Shown: positions 37,184-46,740 of the stretch, one piece after another
How the letters are laid out: every line of letters starts with the position of its first letter
Numbering within the stretch: position 1 is the stretch's first letter
NCBI RefSeq assembly: GCF_007197735.1
Contig: NZ_CP041637.1
Coordinates: 1,550,001-1,614,000, forward strand
Reading direction: 5' to 3'
Source: Formosa sediminum
GTDB taxonomy: Bacteria > Bacteroidota > Bacteroidia > Flavobacteriales > Flavobacteriaceae
Length of the DNA: 64,000 bases
Notes under the pieces: model-generated
What the model was told of the DNA's origin: nothing
Database searches by the model: none
What the model saw: the letters and a program-made list of their open reading frames with translations, nothing else
Program-made: the position numbers and the translations under genes

Positions 37184-37192
37184 GCAAACGTA
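37184..37192 (-). promoter_or_regulatory. Putative -7 box of tamL
   Basis: On the minus strand TACGTTTGC fits TAnnTTTGY, 60 bp upstream of the TTG start, in the divergent gap shared with the RNA methyltransferase gene. Confidence 0.38.
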
Positions 37193-37228
37193 ATAAGTCG
37201 CTTATAAAATCAAAAATACATTATTTGA

Positions 37229-37963
37229 ATGTTATCAAAAAATCAAATAAAACTAATTAATAAATTAAAACTTAAAAAGCATAGGGCAGAAATGAATGTG
37301 TTTGTTGCTGAGGGGATTAAAACGATTAAAGAATTGTTAAAATCCAACTTAAAACTACAACATTTATATACAACCGAGCTTTTTAATATAGAAACAGATT
37401 TAGAAACCCTTATTTCTGAAGCCGATTTAAAACGCATTAGTTTTTTAACAACACCCAACAAGGCTCTAGCCATTTTTGAAATTCCGAAATCCAAACCTAT
37501 AGATTTATCTAAATTGTGTGTGGCTTTAGACGACGTTAGAGATCCTGGAAATTTGGGGACCATTATACGGTTGTGCGATTGGTTTGGTGTTCAGGATTTA
37601 ATTTGTAGTGTAGGTACGGTAGATTGTTATAATCCTAAAGTTGTACAAGCAACTATGGGGTCTATTACACGTGTAAATATAAATTATATTGATTTAGAGC
37701 GTTTTGTAACAGAAGTTAATGTTCCTGTATACGGAGCCTTCATGGAGGGTGAAAATGTATACAACCACACAGCGCTAAACGATTCTGGTATTTTAATTAT
37801 GGGTAATGAGGCTAACGGGGTTTCAAAACCCATTGAAGCTTTAATTACTCAAAAAATAACTATACCAAGATTTGGGTCTCTACAGGCAACAGAGAGTTTA
37901 AATGTGGCTACAGCAACTTCTATTTTATTAAGTGAGTTTAAACGCCGTACTATTGAAAGGTAA
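37229..37963 (+). CDS. SpoU/TrmH-family RNA 2'-O-methyltransferase
   Basis: 244 residues. A short N-terminal substrate-binding region (KLKKHRAEMNVFVAEGIKTI) precedes the SPOUT domain with VALDDVRDPGNLGTIIRLCDWFG, IMGNEANGVS and RFGSLQATESLNVATATSILL, the knotted SAM-binding site. It methylates the 2'-OH of a ribose in rRNA or tRNA; the exact target is not predictable. It is divergent from tamL and its 3' end overlaps the porT gene tail-to-tail by 14 bp. Confidence 0.9.
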   Translation: MLSKNQIKLINKLKLKKHRAEMNVFVAEGIKTIKELLKSNLKLQHLYTTELFNIETDLETLISEADLKRISFLTTPNKALAIFEIPKSKPIDLSKLCVALDDVRDPGNLGTIIRLCDWFGVQDLICSVGTVDCYNPKVVQATMGSITRVNINYIDLERFVTEVNVPVYGAFMEGENVYNHTALNDSGILIMGNEANGVSKPIEALITQKITIPRFGSLQATESLNVATATSILLSEFKRRTIER

Positions 37964-38690
37964 AGTTAACAAAAAGTCCTTGTGTTTTCATACTGGCAAT
38001 ATTATCTGTCCAAGGACTAGGGCCTTCAGAAGAATCGTCACGAACTAATTCGTCACTTAATGCAAAAATTCCTCGGATTGATGGTGTGAATTTAAAGTAT
38101 TGTAAATAGAAATCGATACCAAAACCTATTTCATAATAATAGGTGTTTTTTGTCATTCTAAATTGTCCACTATGGTTGTCTTCAGTGTTATTTTCATTAC
38201 TATTAAGATTTAAAGACATAGACACACCTCCTGTAATAAAAGGTTTAAAATTATTAAGTCGTTTAGCAGAGAGCTTAATTATTAAAGGTAAATGTATGTA
38301 GGTCGATTTTACTTCTCTTTTAAGATCGTCGGCATCATATGTATAATTAAGATTGGTAAAATATTCTTCTGGGAATATTAAATCTCTGTTTGTAATATAT
38401 AGTCCAGGTTCAAAACGGAGGTCGAAATAATCGTTAATTCTCATATTTCCTAAAAGACCCACACTAAAACCTATACTTTTTTCTATTTGGATCTGTGGGG
38501 CTTCTTTTTCATCATTACCATCTTCATATTCAAAGTCAAATCCGTAATTGTTAAATCCTAAGAAATAACCGTAACTAAATCTGTCTTTATCAAAATTTTG
38601 ATTGTTTAAAATCTTTTCACGCGTAAAAAGTTGCGCAAAACTAGATTGTGAAATCAGGAAAAGAAATATAACTACAACTAATTTTTTCAT
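37950..38690 (-). CDS. porT: PorT/SprT-family outer-membrane protein of the type IX secretion system
   Basis: About 246 residues from the ATG at 38690; the frame is open 13 codons further into menG, but the internal Met gives a clean signal peptide (KKLVVVIFLFLISQSSFAQ). The mature part is a beta-barrel: YGYFLGFNNYGFDFEY, IGFSVGLLGNMRINDYFDLRFEPG, STYIHLPLIIKLSAKR, FKPFITGGVSMSLNL, YYYEIGFGIDFYL, ending GLFVNFTFQ. This pattern and the position directly after menG/ubiE are characteristic of flavobacterial PorT. PorT is required for type IX secretion (and gliding in gliding species). It starts 1 bp after the menG stop, so they form an operon. Confidence 0.82.
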   Translation of the reverse strand: MKKLVVVIFLFLISQSSFAQLFTREKILNNQNFDKDRFSYGYFLGFNNYGFDFEYEDGNDEKEAPQIQIEKSIGFSVGLLGNMRINDYFDLRFEPGLYITNRDLIFPEEYFTNLNYTYDADDLKREVKSTYIHLPLIIKLSAKRLNNFKPFITGGVSMSLNLNSNENNTEDNHSGQFRMTKNTYYYEIGFGIDFYLQYFKFTPSIRGIFALSDELVRDDSSEGPSPWTDNIASMKTQGLFVNFTFQ

Positions 38691-38691
38691 A

Positions 38692-39420
38692 TTACTGTTT
38701 AGATGATGTATAAATGGTAGCGACTCCAAATGTTTGTGGGTAATCTTTCACATTAATAAACCCAATTTTCTTTAAAATATTGTTTAACGCTTCGCCGTGA
38801 GGAAAAACAGCAGCAGAATCACTTAAATATTTGTAAGCACTTTTGTCTTTAGAAAACAGTTTGCCAATAAACGGCATAATGTTATTTGTATATAATTTAT
38901 AGCCTTGTTTAAATGGGGTTTTAACAGGAACAGATGTCTCTAAAATAACAAAAATACCATTAGGTTTAAGTACACGAAGAATTTCTGCCAGTCCTTTTTC
39001 TAGCGTTTCAAAATTACGAACACCAAAAGCAACAGTAATCGCATCAAAAGTATTATCGGCAAACGGCATATTTTCAGAATCTCCCAGAATCATTTCAATA
39101 GTGCCATCTAATTGTTTAGCCTTAACTTTTTGTTTTCCAACATCAAGCATCCCCGGACTTATATCTAATCCAATAATTTTATCGGCTTGTGTTTCGGCTA
39201 AATTTATAGCTAAATCTCCAGTTCCTGTAGCGATGTCTAATATGGTATTTGGTTTAGTATTTTTAACTAATTCTACAACTTTTTTACGCCATTTAATATC
39301 TATACCAAAAGAAATTACACGGTTTAAGTCATCGTAAGTACCTGAAATATTATCAAACATTTTAGTGACTTGTTCTTTTTTACCTAAGTCACTGTCTTTA
39401 TAAGGGTTTACTTTTGTCAA
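38692..39420 (-). CDS. menG: Demethylmenaquinone methyltransferase (TTG start)
   Basis: 242 residues, UbiE/MenG family. Motifs: [20 protein letters not shown] at the start, [16 protein letters not shown] (SAM binding), [36 protein letters not shown], and a C-terminal [17 protein letters not shown]. It performs the last methylation in menaquinone synthesis, the quinone used by Nqr in this lineage. The start is TTG at 39420 (then ACA), chosen because the next in-frame ATG would delete conserved N-terminal residues. A -7-like box sits 16 bp upstream. Confidence 0.94.
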   Translation of the reverse strand: MTKVNPYKDSDLGKKEQVTKMFDNISGTYDDLNRVISFGIDIKWRKKVVELVKNTKPNTILDIATGTGDLAINLAETQADKIIGLDISPGMLDVGKQKVKAKQLDGTIEMILGDSENMPFADNTFDAITVAFGVRNFETLEKGLAEILRVLKPNGIFVILETSVPVKTPFKQGYKLYTNNIMPFIGKLFSKDKSAYKYLSDSAAVFPHGEALNNILKKIGFINVKDYPQTFGVATIYTSSKQ

Positions 39421-39435
39421 ATCAAAAATTTTTAA

Positions 39436-39468
39436 GCAAATATAAGTTATTCGGTATGTATTAAGAAA
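39436..39468 (-). promoter_or_regulatory. Putative promoter of menG-porT
   Basis: On the minus strand TATATTTGC (39436-39444) fits TAnnTTTGY, and TTTC occurs 20 bp upstream (39465-39468), one mismatch from the TTTG -33 box. Confidence 0.45.
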
Positions 39469-39524
39469 CTTGGAAACAAATAATTATATTAATTGCAAAA
39501 GTCTACTTAAATTATAAATTCCAC

Positions 39525-39532
39525 TATATTTG
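39525..39532 (+). promoter_or_regulatory. Putative -7 box of trkA-trkH
   Basis: TATATTTG fits TAnnTTTG, 25 bp before the trkA ATG. No TTTG -33 box at the expected distance. Confidence 0.42.
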
Positions 39533-39557
39533 TTTTACTTTTTACGACATACCACAC

Positions 39558-40907
39558 ATGAAAATTATCATTGCAGGCGCTGGTGAAGTTGGATTTCATT
39601 TAGCAAAACTTTTATCTTACGAGGCTCAAGAAATTACATTAATAGATGTAAATAAAGAGAGTTTGATTTATGCAGATACACATTTAGATATTAAAGTTAT
39701 TAAAGGAGATTCTACTTCAATTTCAATTTTAAAAGATGCTAGAGTGTCTGAAAGTGATCTTGTTATAGCTGTAACTTCTTCAGAAACAACTAACATTACA
39801 GTTTGTGTATTGGCTAAACAGCTAGGTGCTAAGAAAACCATTGCAAGAATTTCTAACACAGAGTTTATTAATCATAAAGATGAAGTCGGGTTTACTAAAT
39901 TTGGAATAGATGAATTGATTTCTCCAGAAGCTTTAGCTGCTTCAGAAATTAAATTGTTATTAGACCAATCTGCTTTTAATGATAGTTACGAATTTGAAGA
40001 CGGAGCCTTAACTATGGTAGGGTTAAATTTGTCTAGTAGAATGACTTTTGTTGGTAAAACTGTAAAGGAAGCAGCACAAATATTTCCAGAAATACGATTT
40101 GTACCCATAGCCATACAACGATTTGGAACCCAATATACAATTATTCCTAGAGGAGATACGGTCTTTAAACAAGGAGATAATGTGGTCTTTATAACGGCAG
40201 AAGGTGGTGCAGAAGAACTTTGTAAACTTACAGGGAAAACGCATACTCCAGTTAAAAATGTAATGATCTTAGGCGGAAGTAAAATTGGATTTAAAGCAGC
40301 AAGAGATTTAAGCAACTTGTCTACGCGCGTTAAATTGATAGAAAAAGATAAAGATCGTGCTTTCGATTTAGCCGACGAATTATCTAAAGTATTAGTTATT
40401 AATGGAGATGGACGCCATGTAGATTTATTAGAAGAAGAAAATCTTAGTGAAATGGATGCGTTTATTGCCGTAACAGGGAATTCTGAAACTAATATTATGT
40501 CATGTTTAGTTGCAAAATCTAAAGGTGTGCGAAAAACAATTGCTTTGGTAGAGAATATGGATTATTTTGAACTTTCTCAATCTATAGGAATTGATACTTT
40601 GATTAATAAAAAACTTTTAGCAGCCAATAATATTTTTAGATACATTAGAAAAGGCGATGTTGTAGCGATGACAAAGCTGAATAATATGCATGCTGAATTG
40701 TTAGAATTTAAAGTAAAATCAAGATCTATTATTTGTAATAAATTAATTAAAGATATAGACTTCCCGCGTTCGGCAATTATAGGAGGTATTATTAGAGATA
40801 ATAACGGTATTATCGCTTTAGGTGATTTTAGAATTTCTCAGGGCGATCGTGTTGTTGTATGTTGTTTACCTCAATCTATTAAGCAAGTAGAAAAACTCTT
40901 CCTATAA
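39558..40907 (+). CDS. trkA: Trk potassium uptake system, NAD-binding protein TrkA
   Basis: 449 residues, full length (E. coli 458). It has two RCK repeats: IIIAGAGEVGFHLAKLL at the N-terminus and VMILGGSKIGFKAARDL in the middle, each a Rossmann dinucleotide-binding fold, each followed by a TrkA_C domain (for example RGDTVFKQGDNVVFITAEG and ISQGDRVVVCCLP). The protein gates the TrkH channel from the cytoplasm in response to nucleotides. trkH follows 3 bp later. Confidence 0.95.
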   Translation: MKIIIAGAGEVGFHLAKLLSYEAQEITLIDVNKESLIYADTHLDIKVIKGDSTSISILKDARVSESDLVIAVTSSETTNITVCVLAKQLGAKKTIARISNTEFINHKDEVGFTKFGIDELISPEALAASEIKLLLDQSAFNDSYEFEDGALTMVGLNLSSRMTFVGKTVKEAAQIFPEIRFVPIAIQRFGTQYTIIPRGDTVFKQGDNVVFITAEGGAEELCKLTGKTHTPVKNVMILGGSKIGFKAARDLSNLSTRVKLIEKDKDRAFDLADELSKVLVINGDGRHVDLLEEENLSEMDAFIAVTGNSETNIMSCLVAKSKGVRKTIALVENMDYFELSQSIGIDTLINKKLLAANNIFRYIRKGDVVAMTKLNNMHAELLEFKVKSRSIICNKLIKDIDFPRSAIIGGIIRDNNGIIALGDFRISQGDRVVVCCLPQSIKQVEKLFL

Positions 40908-40910
40908 TTT

Positions 40911-42404
40911 ATGAGATTAAATCAAAAAATTATTTTTTATTTCTTAGGATCTCTATTATTATTTAATGGTGGATTTATTTTGCTCTCTACATTAGTGAGT
41001 TTGTTTTATAATGATGGAGATACATTGAGGTTATTAATTTCTGGGCTTATTCCCATTACAATAGGAATAATTATAATGTACAGTACCAGAGATCATAAAA
41101 AAGAAATTAATAAACGAGAAGGCTATATAATAGTTACATTTGGTTGGTTAGCCATGACTTTATCGGGAACTCTACCATATATCATAACACAGAGTATTCC
41201 TAATTTTACAGATGCTTTTTTTGAAACCATGTCGGGCTATACTACTACAGGATCTTCTATATTACATGATATAGAAATTATTCCACATGGTGTATTGTTT
41301 TGGAGAAGTCTAACGCATTGGATTGGTGGTATGGGTATAATTGTGTTAGCCATTGCTATACTTCCGTTATTAGGTATTGGGGGTATGCAGTTATTTGCTG
41401 CAGAGGCTCCAGGACCAAGTGCAGATAAATTACACCCCAGAATTACCGATACTGCAAAACGATTATGGTTAATTTATTTTGGTTATACGCTTGCAGAAAC
41501 TTTATTATTGTGGGCAGCAGGAATGACTTTTTTTGATGCAATTAATCATGCATTAGCAACCTTGTCTACAGGTGGATTCTCTACTAAAAATGCAAGTGTT
41601 GCGTATTGGAATCATCAGCCAATTATACAGTACATTATAATTCTATTTATGTATTTAGCGGGTGCTAATTTTGTGTTGAGTTACTTTGCTTTTAAAGGGA
41701 AAATTCAAAAAATATTAAAAGACGAAGAGTTTAAGTTGTATACCACATTTATAGCTGTTTTTACAGCTATAGTAGCTTTTATTATTTATTTTAGAGCAGA
41801 TTTGGGAATGTCTTCGATTACACATCCAATGGTGTGGGGACAAGCAGAAAGTGCTTTTAGGCATGCGTTATTTCAGGTGCTTTCAATTATTACTACGACA
41901 GGGTTTGTGTCGGCAGATTACACATTATGGACACATTTTCTGGTAGTGTTTTTCTTTGGTTTAATGTTTTTAGGAGGGTCTGCAGGAAGTACTTCAGGAG
42001 GTGTAAAGGTGGTACGCCACTTAATTATGATTAAAAACGGGTTTATGGAGTTTAAACGTTCACTTCATCCAAATGCTGTTTTACCTGTGCGTTATAATAA
42101 TAAAGCTGTTACAGGGGATATTGTATTTAATGTTTTAGCGTTCTTTATTCTTTATATGTTGTCTTTTATAATTGGTGCTTTAGTATTTTCAATGCTTGGT
42201 ATTAATTTTGAATCGGCTGTAGGGCTATCGGCATCAAGTTTAGGTAATGTTGGTCCTGCGTTAGGGAATTATGGACCGGTAACAAATTACGCTGCATTGC
42301 CTGCAGTAGGGAAGTGGTGGTGTAGTTTTTTAATGCTTATTGGGCGACTTGAACTCTTTACTGTTCTAGTGTTGTTAACGCCTTTCTTTTGGCGGAATAG
42401 GTGA
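40911..42404 (+). CDS. trkH: Trk potassium uptake channel subunit TrkH
   Basis: 497 residues, integral membrane with four M1-P-M2 repeats. The pore-loop filters are visible: FETMSGYTTTGSSIL, ATLSTGGFSTKN, IITTTGFVSADY and ASSLGNVGPALG, each with the conserved glycine. WIGGMGIIVLAIAILPLLGIGG is a strong TrkH signature, and GGSAGSTSGGVKVVR marks the intramembrane loop gate. Together with TrkA it imports potassium. It ends at a bidirectional terminator shared with the aminotransferase gene. Confidence 0.95.
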   Translation: MRLNQKIIFYFLGSLLLFNGGFILLSTLVSLFYNDGDTLRLLISGLIPITIGIIIMYSTRDHKKEINKREGYIIVTFGWLAMTLSGTLPYIITQSIPNFTDAFFETMSGYTTTGSSILHDIEIIPHGVLFWRSLTHWIGGMGIIVLAIAILPLLGIGGMQLFAAEAPGPSADKLHPRITDTAKRLWLIYFGYTLAETLLLWAAGMTFFDAINHALATLSTGGFSTKNASVAYWNHQPIIQYIIILFMYLAGANFVLSYFAFKGKIQKILKDEEFKLYTTFIAVFTAIVAFIIYFRADLGMSSITHPMVWGQAESAFRHALFQVLSIITTTGFVSADYTLWTHFLVVFFFGLMFLGGSAGSTSGGVKVVRHLIMIKNGFMEFKRSLHPNAVLPVRYNNKAVTGDIVFNVLAFFILYMLSFIIGALVFSMLGINFESAVGLSASSLGNVGPALGNYGPVTNYAALPAVGKWWCSFLMLIGRLELFTVLVLLTPFFWRNR

Positions 42405-42421
42405 TAAAAAAATAAGTTATA

Positions 42422-42456
42422 CAAAAAAGCCACAACAAGATGTTGTGGCTTTTTTG
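42422..42456. terminator. Bidirectional terminator between trkH and aspC-type gene
   Basis: AAAAAAGCCACAACA pairs with TGTTGTGGCTTTTT around AGA. The A-run and T-run make it work in both directions for the convergent genes. Confidence 0.85.
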
Positions 42457-42483
42457 TTATAAAAAGTTAAATAATATAATTTA

Positions 42484-43671
42484 TTATTCGGTTACTGCTG
42501 CTTTAATTCTTTCTATAGCTTCAATGATTTGTTCTTGAGAAGCTGCGTAAGAAATACGGATACAGTTGTTATTACCAAATGCTTCACCTGTTACAGTTGC
42601 AACATGAGCCTCTTCTAATAAGTATAACGAGAAATCTGTAGCATTATTTATTGTTTTACCTCTTAATGTTTTACCAAAAAAATCAGAAACATTAGGGAAA
42701 ACATAAAACGCACCGTCAGGTACATTTGTTTTAAATCCGTCGATATCGTTTAATAAATCTAAGATTAAATCACGTCTAACTTTAAATTCATCTACCATAT
42801 ATTGAATACGTTTTGGAGATTCATTTAAAGCTGTAATTGTAGCTTGCTGTGCAATACAGTTAGTTCCAGATGTAATTTGTCCTTGCATTTTAGTACATGC
42901 TTTAGCAATCCATTCTGGAGCACCAATATATCCAATTCTCCATCCTGTCATGGCGAATGCTTTAGCAACGCCATTTACAGTAATTGTACGGTCGTACATG
43001 CTTGGTATTGCAGCAAAACTAAAGTGTTTTGTACCGTAGTTAATGTGCTCGTAAATTTCATCTGAAAGAATATAGATATTTGGATATTTTTCTAAAACTT
43101 CAGCTAACGCACGATATTCCGCTTCAGTATAAATGGTTCCGCTCGGGTTGTTAGGCGAGTTAAAGAATACCATTTTTGTTTTAGGCGAAATTGCAGCCTC
43201 TAATTGTGCAGGTGTAATTTTAAAGTCGTCTTCAATAGAAGAAGGGATTTCTTTAAATGTTGCTTCGCATAAAGTTGCAATTGCAGAATAACTTACCCAG
43301 TAAGGTGCTGGTAATAATACTTCGTCTCCAGGATTTAATAAAGCCTGTGCAACATTTGCAATAGATTGTTTTGCACCTGTAGATACTACAATTTGGGCAG
43401 GTGTGTAGGTTAAGTTGTTGTCGCGTTTAAATTTAGTAATAACCGCTTCTTTTAACTCTACGTAACCATCTACTGGTGAGTATGAATTGTAATTGTCGTT
43501 TATAGCTTGTATAGCCGCGTCTTTAATGTAATCAGGGGTGTTAAAGTCAGGTTCTCCTAAACTCAAACCAATAATATCAATACCTTGAGTTTTTAATTCG
43601 CGTGCTTTTGCTGCCATAGCTAATGTAGCTGATGCAGGCAGACTGGTAATTCTGTCAGAAAGTGGATTCAT
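42484..43671 (-). CDS. aspC: Pyridoxal-phosphate aminotransferase (aspartate aminotransferase, class I, subgroup 1-gamma)
   Basis: 395 residues. LSLGEPDFNTPDYI and YSPVDGYVELKEAV in the first quarter, FNSPNNPSGTIYTEAEY, LSDEIYEHINY, and VNGVAKAFAMTGWRIGY containing the PLP-binding Lys (about 238), then NNCIRISYAASQ with the carboxylate-binding Arg. The length and motifs fit thermophilic-type aspartate aminotransferase, making aspartate/oxaloacetate from glutamate/2-oxoglutarate; related aminotransferases cannot be excluded. It lies 11 bp downstream of the desaturase gene. Confidence 0.9.
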   Translation of the reverse strand: MNPLSDRITSLPASATLAMAAKARELKTQGIDIIGLSLGEPDFNTPDYIKDAAIQAINDNYNSYSPVDGYVELKEAVITKFKRDNNLTYTPAQIVVSTGAKQSIANVAQALLNPGDEVLLPAPYWVSYSAIATLCEATFKEIPSSIEDDFKITPAQLEAAISPKTKMVFFNSPNNPSGTIYTEAEYRALAEVLEKYPNIYILSDEIYEHINYGTKHFSFAAIPSMYDRTITVNGVAKAFAMTGWRIGYIGAPEWIAKACTKMQGQITSGTNCIAQQATITALNESPKRIQYMVDEFKVRRDLILDLLNDIDGFKTNVPDGAFYVFPNVSDFFGKTLRGKTINNATDFSLYLLEEAHVATVTGEAFGNNNCIRISYAASQEQIIEAIERIKAAVTE

Positions 43672-43682
43672 TTAAATTATAG

Positions 43683-44783
43683 TTAAGATTGTAAAGCTGG
43701 TTTCATGCCCATTTCACGTAAGTAATTAAAATGTGCTGCAATTGCTTTACGGGTGGTTTTATATTCGTTGTAAGGTAAATTAAATTCTAAGGCTGTTTCT
43801 TTTACTATTTTAGAAATCTTAGAATAATGAATGTGGCTAATGTGCGGGAAAATGTGGTGTTCTACTTGGTGGTTTAAGCCTCCAGTGTACCAATTAATAA
43901 TGGTGCTTTTTGCTCCAAAATTTACAGTGGTTTTAAGTTGGTGAATGGCCCAAGTGTTTTTCATTGTTCCGTCTTGTTCTGGTAGTGGCATTTCTGCATC
44001 TTCCATAACATGTGCTAATTGAAAAACGACACTTAATATTAAACCAGCAGTATAATGCATGATGAAAAATCCTAATAAAATTTTCCACCAAGCTAAATCT
44101 AAAATCAGCATTGGTAATACAATCCAGATGCTAATATAAATAAGTTTTGAAATGACTAATTTGCTATAATTGGCTGTTTTACTAGGAAGTTTTCCGTAAG
44201 ATAATTTACGTTTCATATAGCTTCTCATTTGTTTCCAATCTGTAGTAATAGCCCAATTAATTGTTAATAATCCATATAATAATACAGAATAATAATGCTG
44301 AAATTTATGATGCCATTTCCATTCAGAATGTCTAGAGAAACGTAATATACGTCCAGCTTCTAAATCTTCGTCATGCCCATGTATATTGGTATAAGTATGG
44401 TGTAATACATTGTGCTGTACTTGCCAATTATAGACGTTTCCAGCAAGAATATAAATACTACTTCCCATTAATCGATTTACCCAATCTTTATTTGAAAATG
44501 CACCATGGTTTCCGTCGTGCATAACATTCATTCCTACACCAGCCATTCCAATTCCCATCACAATGGTTAATACTAATTGTGCCCATTGTGGGATATTAGT
44601 AGTTAAGATTAGAAAATAAGGTGCTAAAAATATAGTAAACATAATTACAGTTTTAACCCATAATTTCCAGTTTCCAGTACGTTTAACATTATTTTCTTTA
44701 AAATATTCATTTACACGTTTGTTAAGTGTTCTAAAAAACTTAGCAGGATCTTGACGTGAAAATGACAATACTTGATTATTCAT
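43683..44783 (-). CDS. Membrane fatty-acid desaturase (acyl-CoA/lipid desaturase)
   Basis: 366 residues. Three histidine boxes bind the di-iron centre: HDGNH (89-93), HNVLHH (124-129) and HQVEHH (about 305-310). Two hydrophobic pairs of helices flank them, for example VLTIVMGIGMAGVGMNV and LIYISIWIVLPMLILDLAWW. The HQVEHHIFP box is the front-end/Delta6-like or linoleoyl-CoA desaturase type. It introduces double bonds in membrane fatty acids, a common cold adaptation. It is transcribed with the aminotransferase gene. Confidence 0.88.
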   Translation of the reverse strand: MNNQVLSFSRQDPAKFFRTLNKRVNEYFKENNVKRTGNWKLWVKTVIMFTIFLAPYFLILTTNIPQWAQLVLTIVMGIGMAGVGMNVMHDGNHGAFSNKDWVNRLMGSSIYILAGNVYNWQVQHNVLHHTYTNIHGHDEDLEAGRILRFSRHSEWKWHHKFQHYYSVLLYGLLTINWAITTDWKQMRSYMKRKLSYGKLPSKTANYSKLVISKLIYISIWIVLPMLILDLAWWKILLGFFIMHYTAGLILSVVFQLAHVMEDAEMPLPEQDGTMKNTWAIHQLKTTVNFGAKSTIINWYTGGLNHQVEHHIFPHISHIHYSKISKIVKETALEFNLPYNEYKTTRKAIAAHFNYLREMGMKPALQS

Positions 44784-44830
44784 ACAAAAAAATATTTAAC
44801 AGCAACTAAATTAGGATGTTGCTATTTTGG

Positions 44831-44839
44831 ACAAATATA
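44831..44839 (-). promoter_or_regulatory. Putative -7 box of the desaturase gene
   Basis: On the minus strand TATATTTGT fits TAnnTTTGY, 47 bp upstream of the ATG. Confidence 0.42.
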
Positions 44840-44896
44840 AATAATAAAGCGGCGTAACTTATTATTTAAATCATAAAAAAATGTTGTCAAAATGTA

Positions 44897-44905
44897 TATT
44901 TTTGC
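44897..44905 (+). promoter_or_regulatory. Putative -7 box of rsmG
   Basis: TATTTTTGC fits TAnnTTTGY, 15 bp before the rsmG ATG, in the gap shared with the divergent desaturase gene. Confidence 0.4.
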
Positions 44906-44920
44906 CAAAAATTTAATGAA

Positions 44921-45550
44921 ATGGATCTTATTTTAAAGTACTTCCCAGATTTAACAGATGACCAAATTTCGAAGTTTCAAATGTTAGAGGAGTTATACCA
45001 AGATTGGAACTTAAAAATTAATGTGGTGTCTAGGAAAGATATAGACGAGTTATATCTGCGTCATGTCTTACATTCATTGGGAATAGCAAAGTTAATTTCA
45101 TTTAAAGACGGCACTAAATTAATGGATGTTGGAACTGGTGGCGGTTTTCCAGGTATTCCATTAGCTATTATGTTTCCAGAGTGTTCGTTTCATTTGGTAG
45201 ATAGTATTGCAAAAAAATTAAAAGTTGTTTCTGAGGTAGTAGAAGGACTTGGGTTAACAAATGTAAAAGTGACACATAGTAGGGTGGAAGAAATTGATGA
45301 TACATACGATTTTATTGTAAGTCGTGCTGTAGCCGCAATGCCTACTTTTGTACATTGGACTAAAGGTAAGATTGCAAAAACACAACAAAACAATTTAAAA
45401 AACGGAATTATTTATCTTAAAGGCGGTGATTTAACAGAAGAACTACAAGATTATAAAACTGTTTCTATTTATAATTTAAGTACCTATTTTGAAGAGGATT
45501 TTTTCGAGACTAAAAAAATAGTGCATCTTCCAATAAAATTTAAAGGTTAG
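44921..45550 (+). CDS. rsmG: 16S rRNA (guanine-527 N7)-methyltransferase
   Basis: 209 residues, the family length. MDVGTGGGFPGIPLAIMFP is the RsmG/GidB SAM-binding signature; NVVSRKDIDELYLRHVLHS precedes it and VSRAVAAMPTFVHW follows. It methylates G527 of 16S rRNA using SAM. It is a single gene, facing the lactonase gene with only 5 bp between stops. Confidence 0.94.
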   Translation: MDLILKYFPDLTDDQISKFQMLEELYQDWNLKINVVSRKDIDELYLRHVLHSLGIAKLISFKDGTKLMDVGTGGGFPGIPLAIMFPECSFHLVDSIAKKLKVVSEVVEGLGLTNVKVTHSRVEEIDDTYDFIVSRAVAAMPTFVHWTKGKIAKTQQNNLKNGIIYLKGGDLTEELQDYKTVSIYNLSTYFEEDFFETKKIVHLPIKFKG

Positions 45551-45555
45551 TTCTA

Positions 45556-46677
45556 TTATTCAAAAAGAACAAAAGATGGGGTTGGTGCTTTAATTTCATC
45601 TACATAAGTTAGAAGCCCGGTGTCTTGATCTCTTTTAAACGACACTAAATTGTCTGAGTTTCTGTGAGCAACAACAATAAAATCTTCTTTAGGTGATAGC
45701 GAGAAATTACGTGGTGTTTCTCCTTTAGTAGGTTCAAATCCTATGGTTTTTAAGGTTCCATCGGTTGGGTCTACTTCGTAAATGGCAATGCTGTTAAAAC
45801 CCCGATTTGATGCATATAAGAATTTTCCATCTGAAGAGATATGTATGTCTGCAGCGTAGGAATCTGCTGTGTGATTTTCAGGTAAGGTTGATATACTTTC
45901 TTTAATTTTATAACGTCCACCAGCTTGTCTTTCAATTTTAGTCACAGTATTATTTAATTCGTTTAAAACATAAATCCATTTGTTGTTGGGGTGAAATGTT
46001 AAATGTCTAGGTCCAGCTCCATCAGCCATGGTTAAATTTAATTCAGGGTTTGGTTGCAGTTTATTTGTGTCTTTATTTAAAGTGTAAAACCACAAACTAT
46101 TTGTGCCTAAATCTATGGCAATTATATCTTCACTGTTTGGTACAAAATAAGCAGCATGCGTATGCGGCCCTTCTTGTCTAGAGGTAGTGCCTGTTCCAGT
46201 ATGTTTTTTTACATCTATAGTTGTATTAAAAAAGCCATCGGTTTTTAATTCTAGGTGAGTTAGTGTTCCATTTCCGTAATTGGCTACAAGAATTTGGTTG
46301 TCTTTGTTTGTAGTAACGAAACATGGATTAAAACCACCAGAAAACATCATGTTATTTAAAGCAAGAGAATCGGGCGTTATCTTAAAAGAAGTAACATTAC
46401 CTTGGTAAGGGTCTTTTTTGTTTGCTGCCAGTAGGTGTTTTTTGTCTGCAGAAAAACTTAAAAATGATGGGTTTTCTGTTATGGATTGAAGACCTAATTC
46501 TAAAAATGTGCCATCGGGTTGCAATTCATATTTGTAAATCCCTTTACTCTCATTATTGGTATATGTTCCTACGTAAAAAGGAAAGCCTTGTGTTTGTGAT
46601 TCTGGATTAGATTTTTTTGAATTACAGCTGCATAAAAGGCATAGGCATAAGCCTATTATAGATACAAAAGTTTTCAT
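45556..46677 (-). CDS. Lactonase-family seven-bladed beta-propeller lipoprotein (6-phosphogluconolactonase type)
   Basis: 373 residues. A lipoprotein signal peptide ends near LLCSC with Cys18, so the protein is exported and lipidated. The body has propeller repeats: YVGTYTNNESKGIYKYEL, NPSFLSFSADKKHLLAAN, GPRHLTFHPNNKWIYVLNEL, DGKFLYASNRGFNSIAIYEV and TPRNFSLSPKEDFIVVAH. This is the YbhE/lactonase family. Cytoplasmic members hydrolyse 6-phosphogluconolactone; an exported lipoprotein form more probably acts on an extracytoplasmic sugar lactone, so the symbol pgl is not assigned. Confidence 0.85.
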   Translation of the reverse strand: MKTFVSIIGLCLCLLCSCNSKKSNPESQTQGFPFYVGTYTNNESKGIYKYELQPDGTFLELGLQSITENPSFLSFSADKKHLLAANKKDPYQGNVTSFKITPDSLALNNMMFSGGFNPCFVTTNKDNQILVANYGNGTLTHLELKTDGFFNTTIDVKKHTGTGTTSRQEGPHTHAAYFVPNSEDIIAIDLGTNSLWFYTLNKDTNKLQPNPELNLTMADGAGPRHLTFHPNNKWIYVLNELNNTVTKIERQAGGRYKIKESISTLPENHTADSYAADIHISSDGKFLYASNRGFNSIAIYEVDPTDGTLKTIGFEPTKGETPRNFSLSPKEDFIVVAHRNSDNLVSFKRDQDTGLLTYVDEIKAPTPSFVLFE

Positions 46678-46740
46678 GGTTTGGTTTAATTTGTTTGTGC
46701 ATCTAAAATAATATTATTTTTACTTAATAAAAAATAAGAC

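Noticed and set aside
37243-37563. 106-codon open frame on the minus strand
   Set aside because: Antisense shadow of the SpoU-type methyltransferase gene with low-complexity composition.
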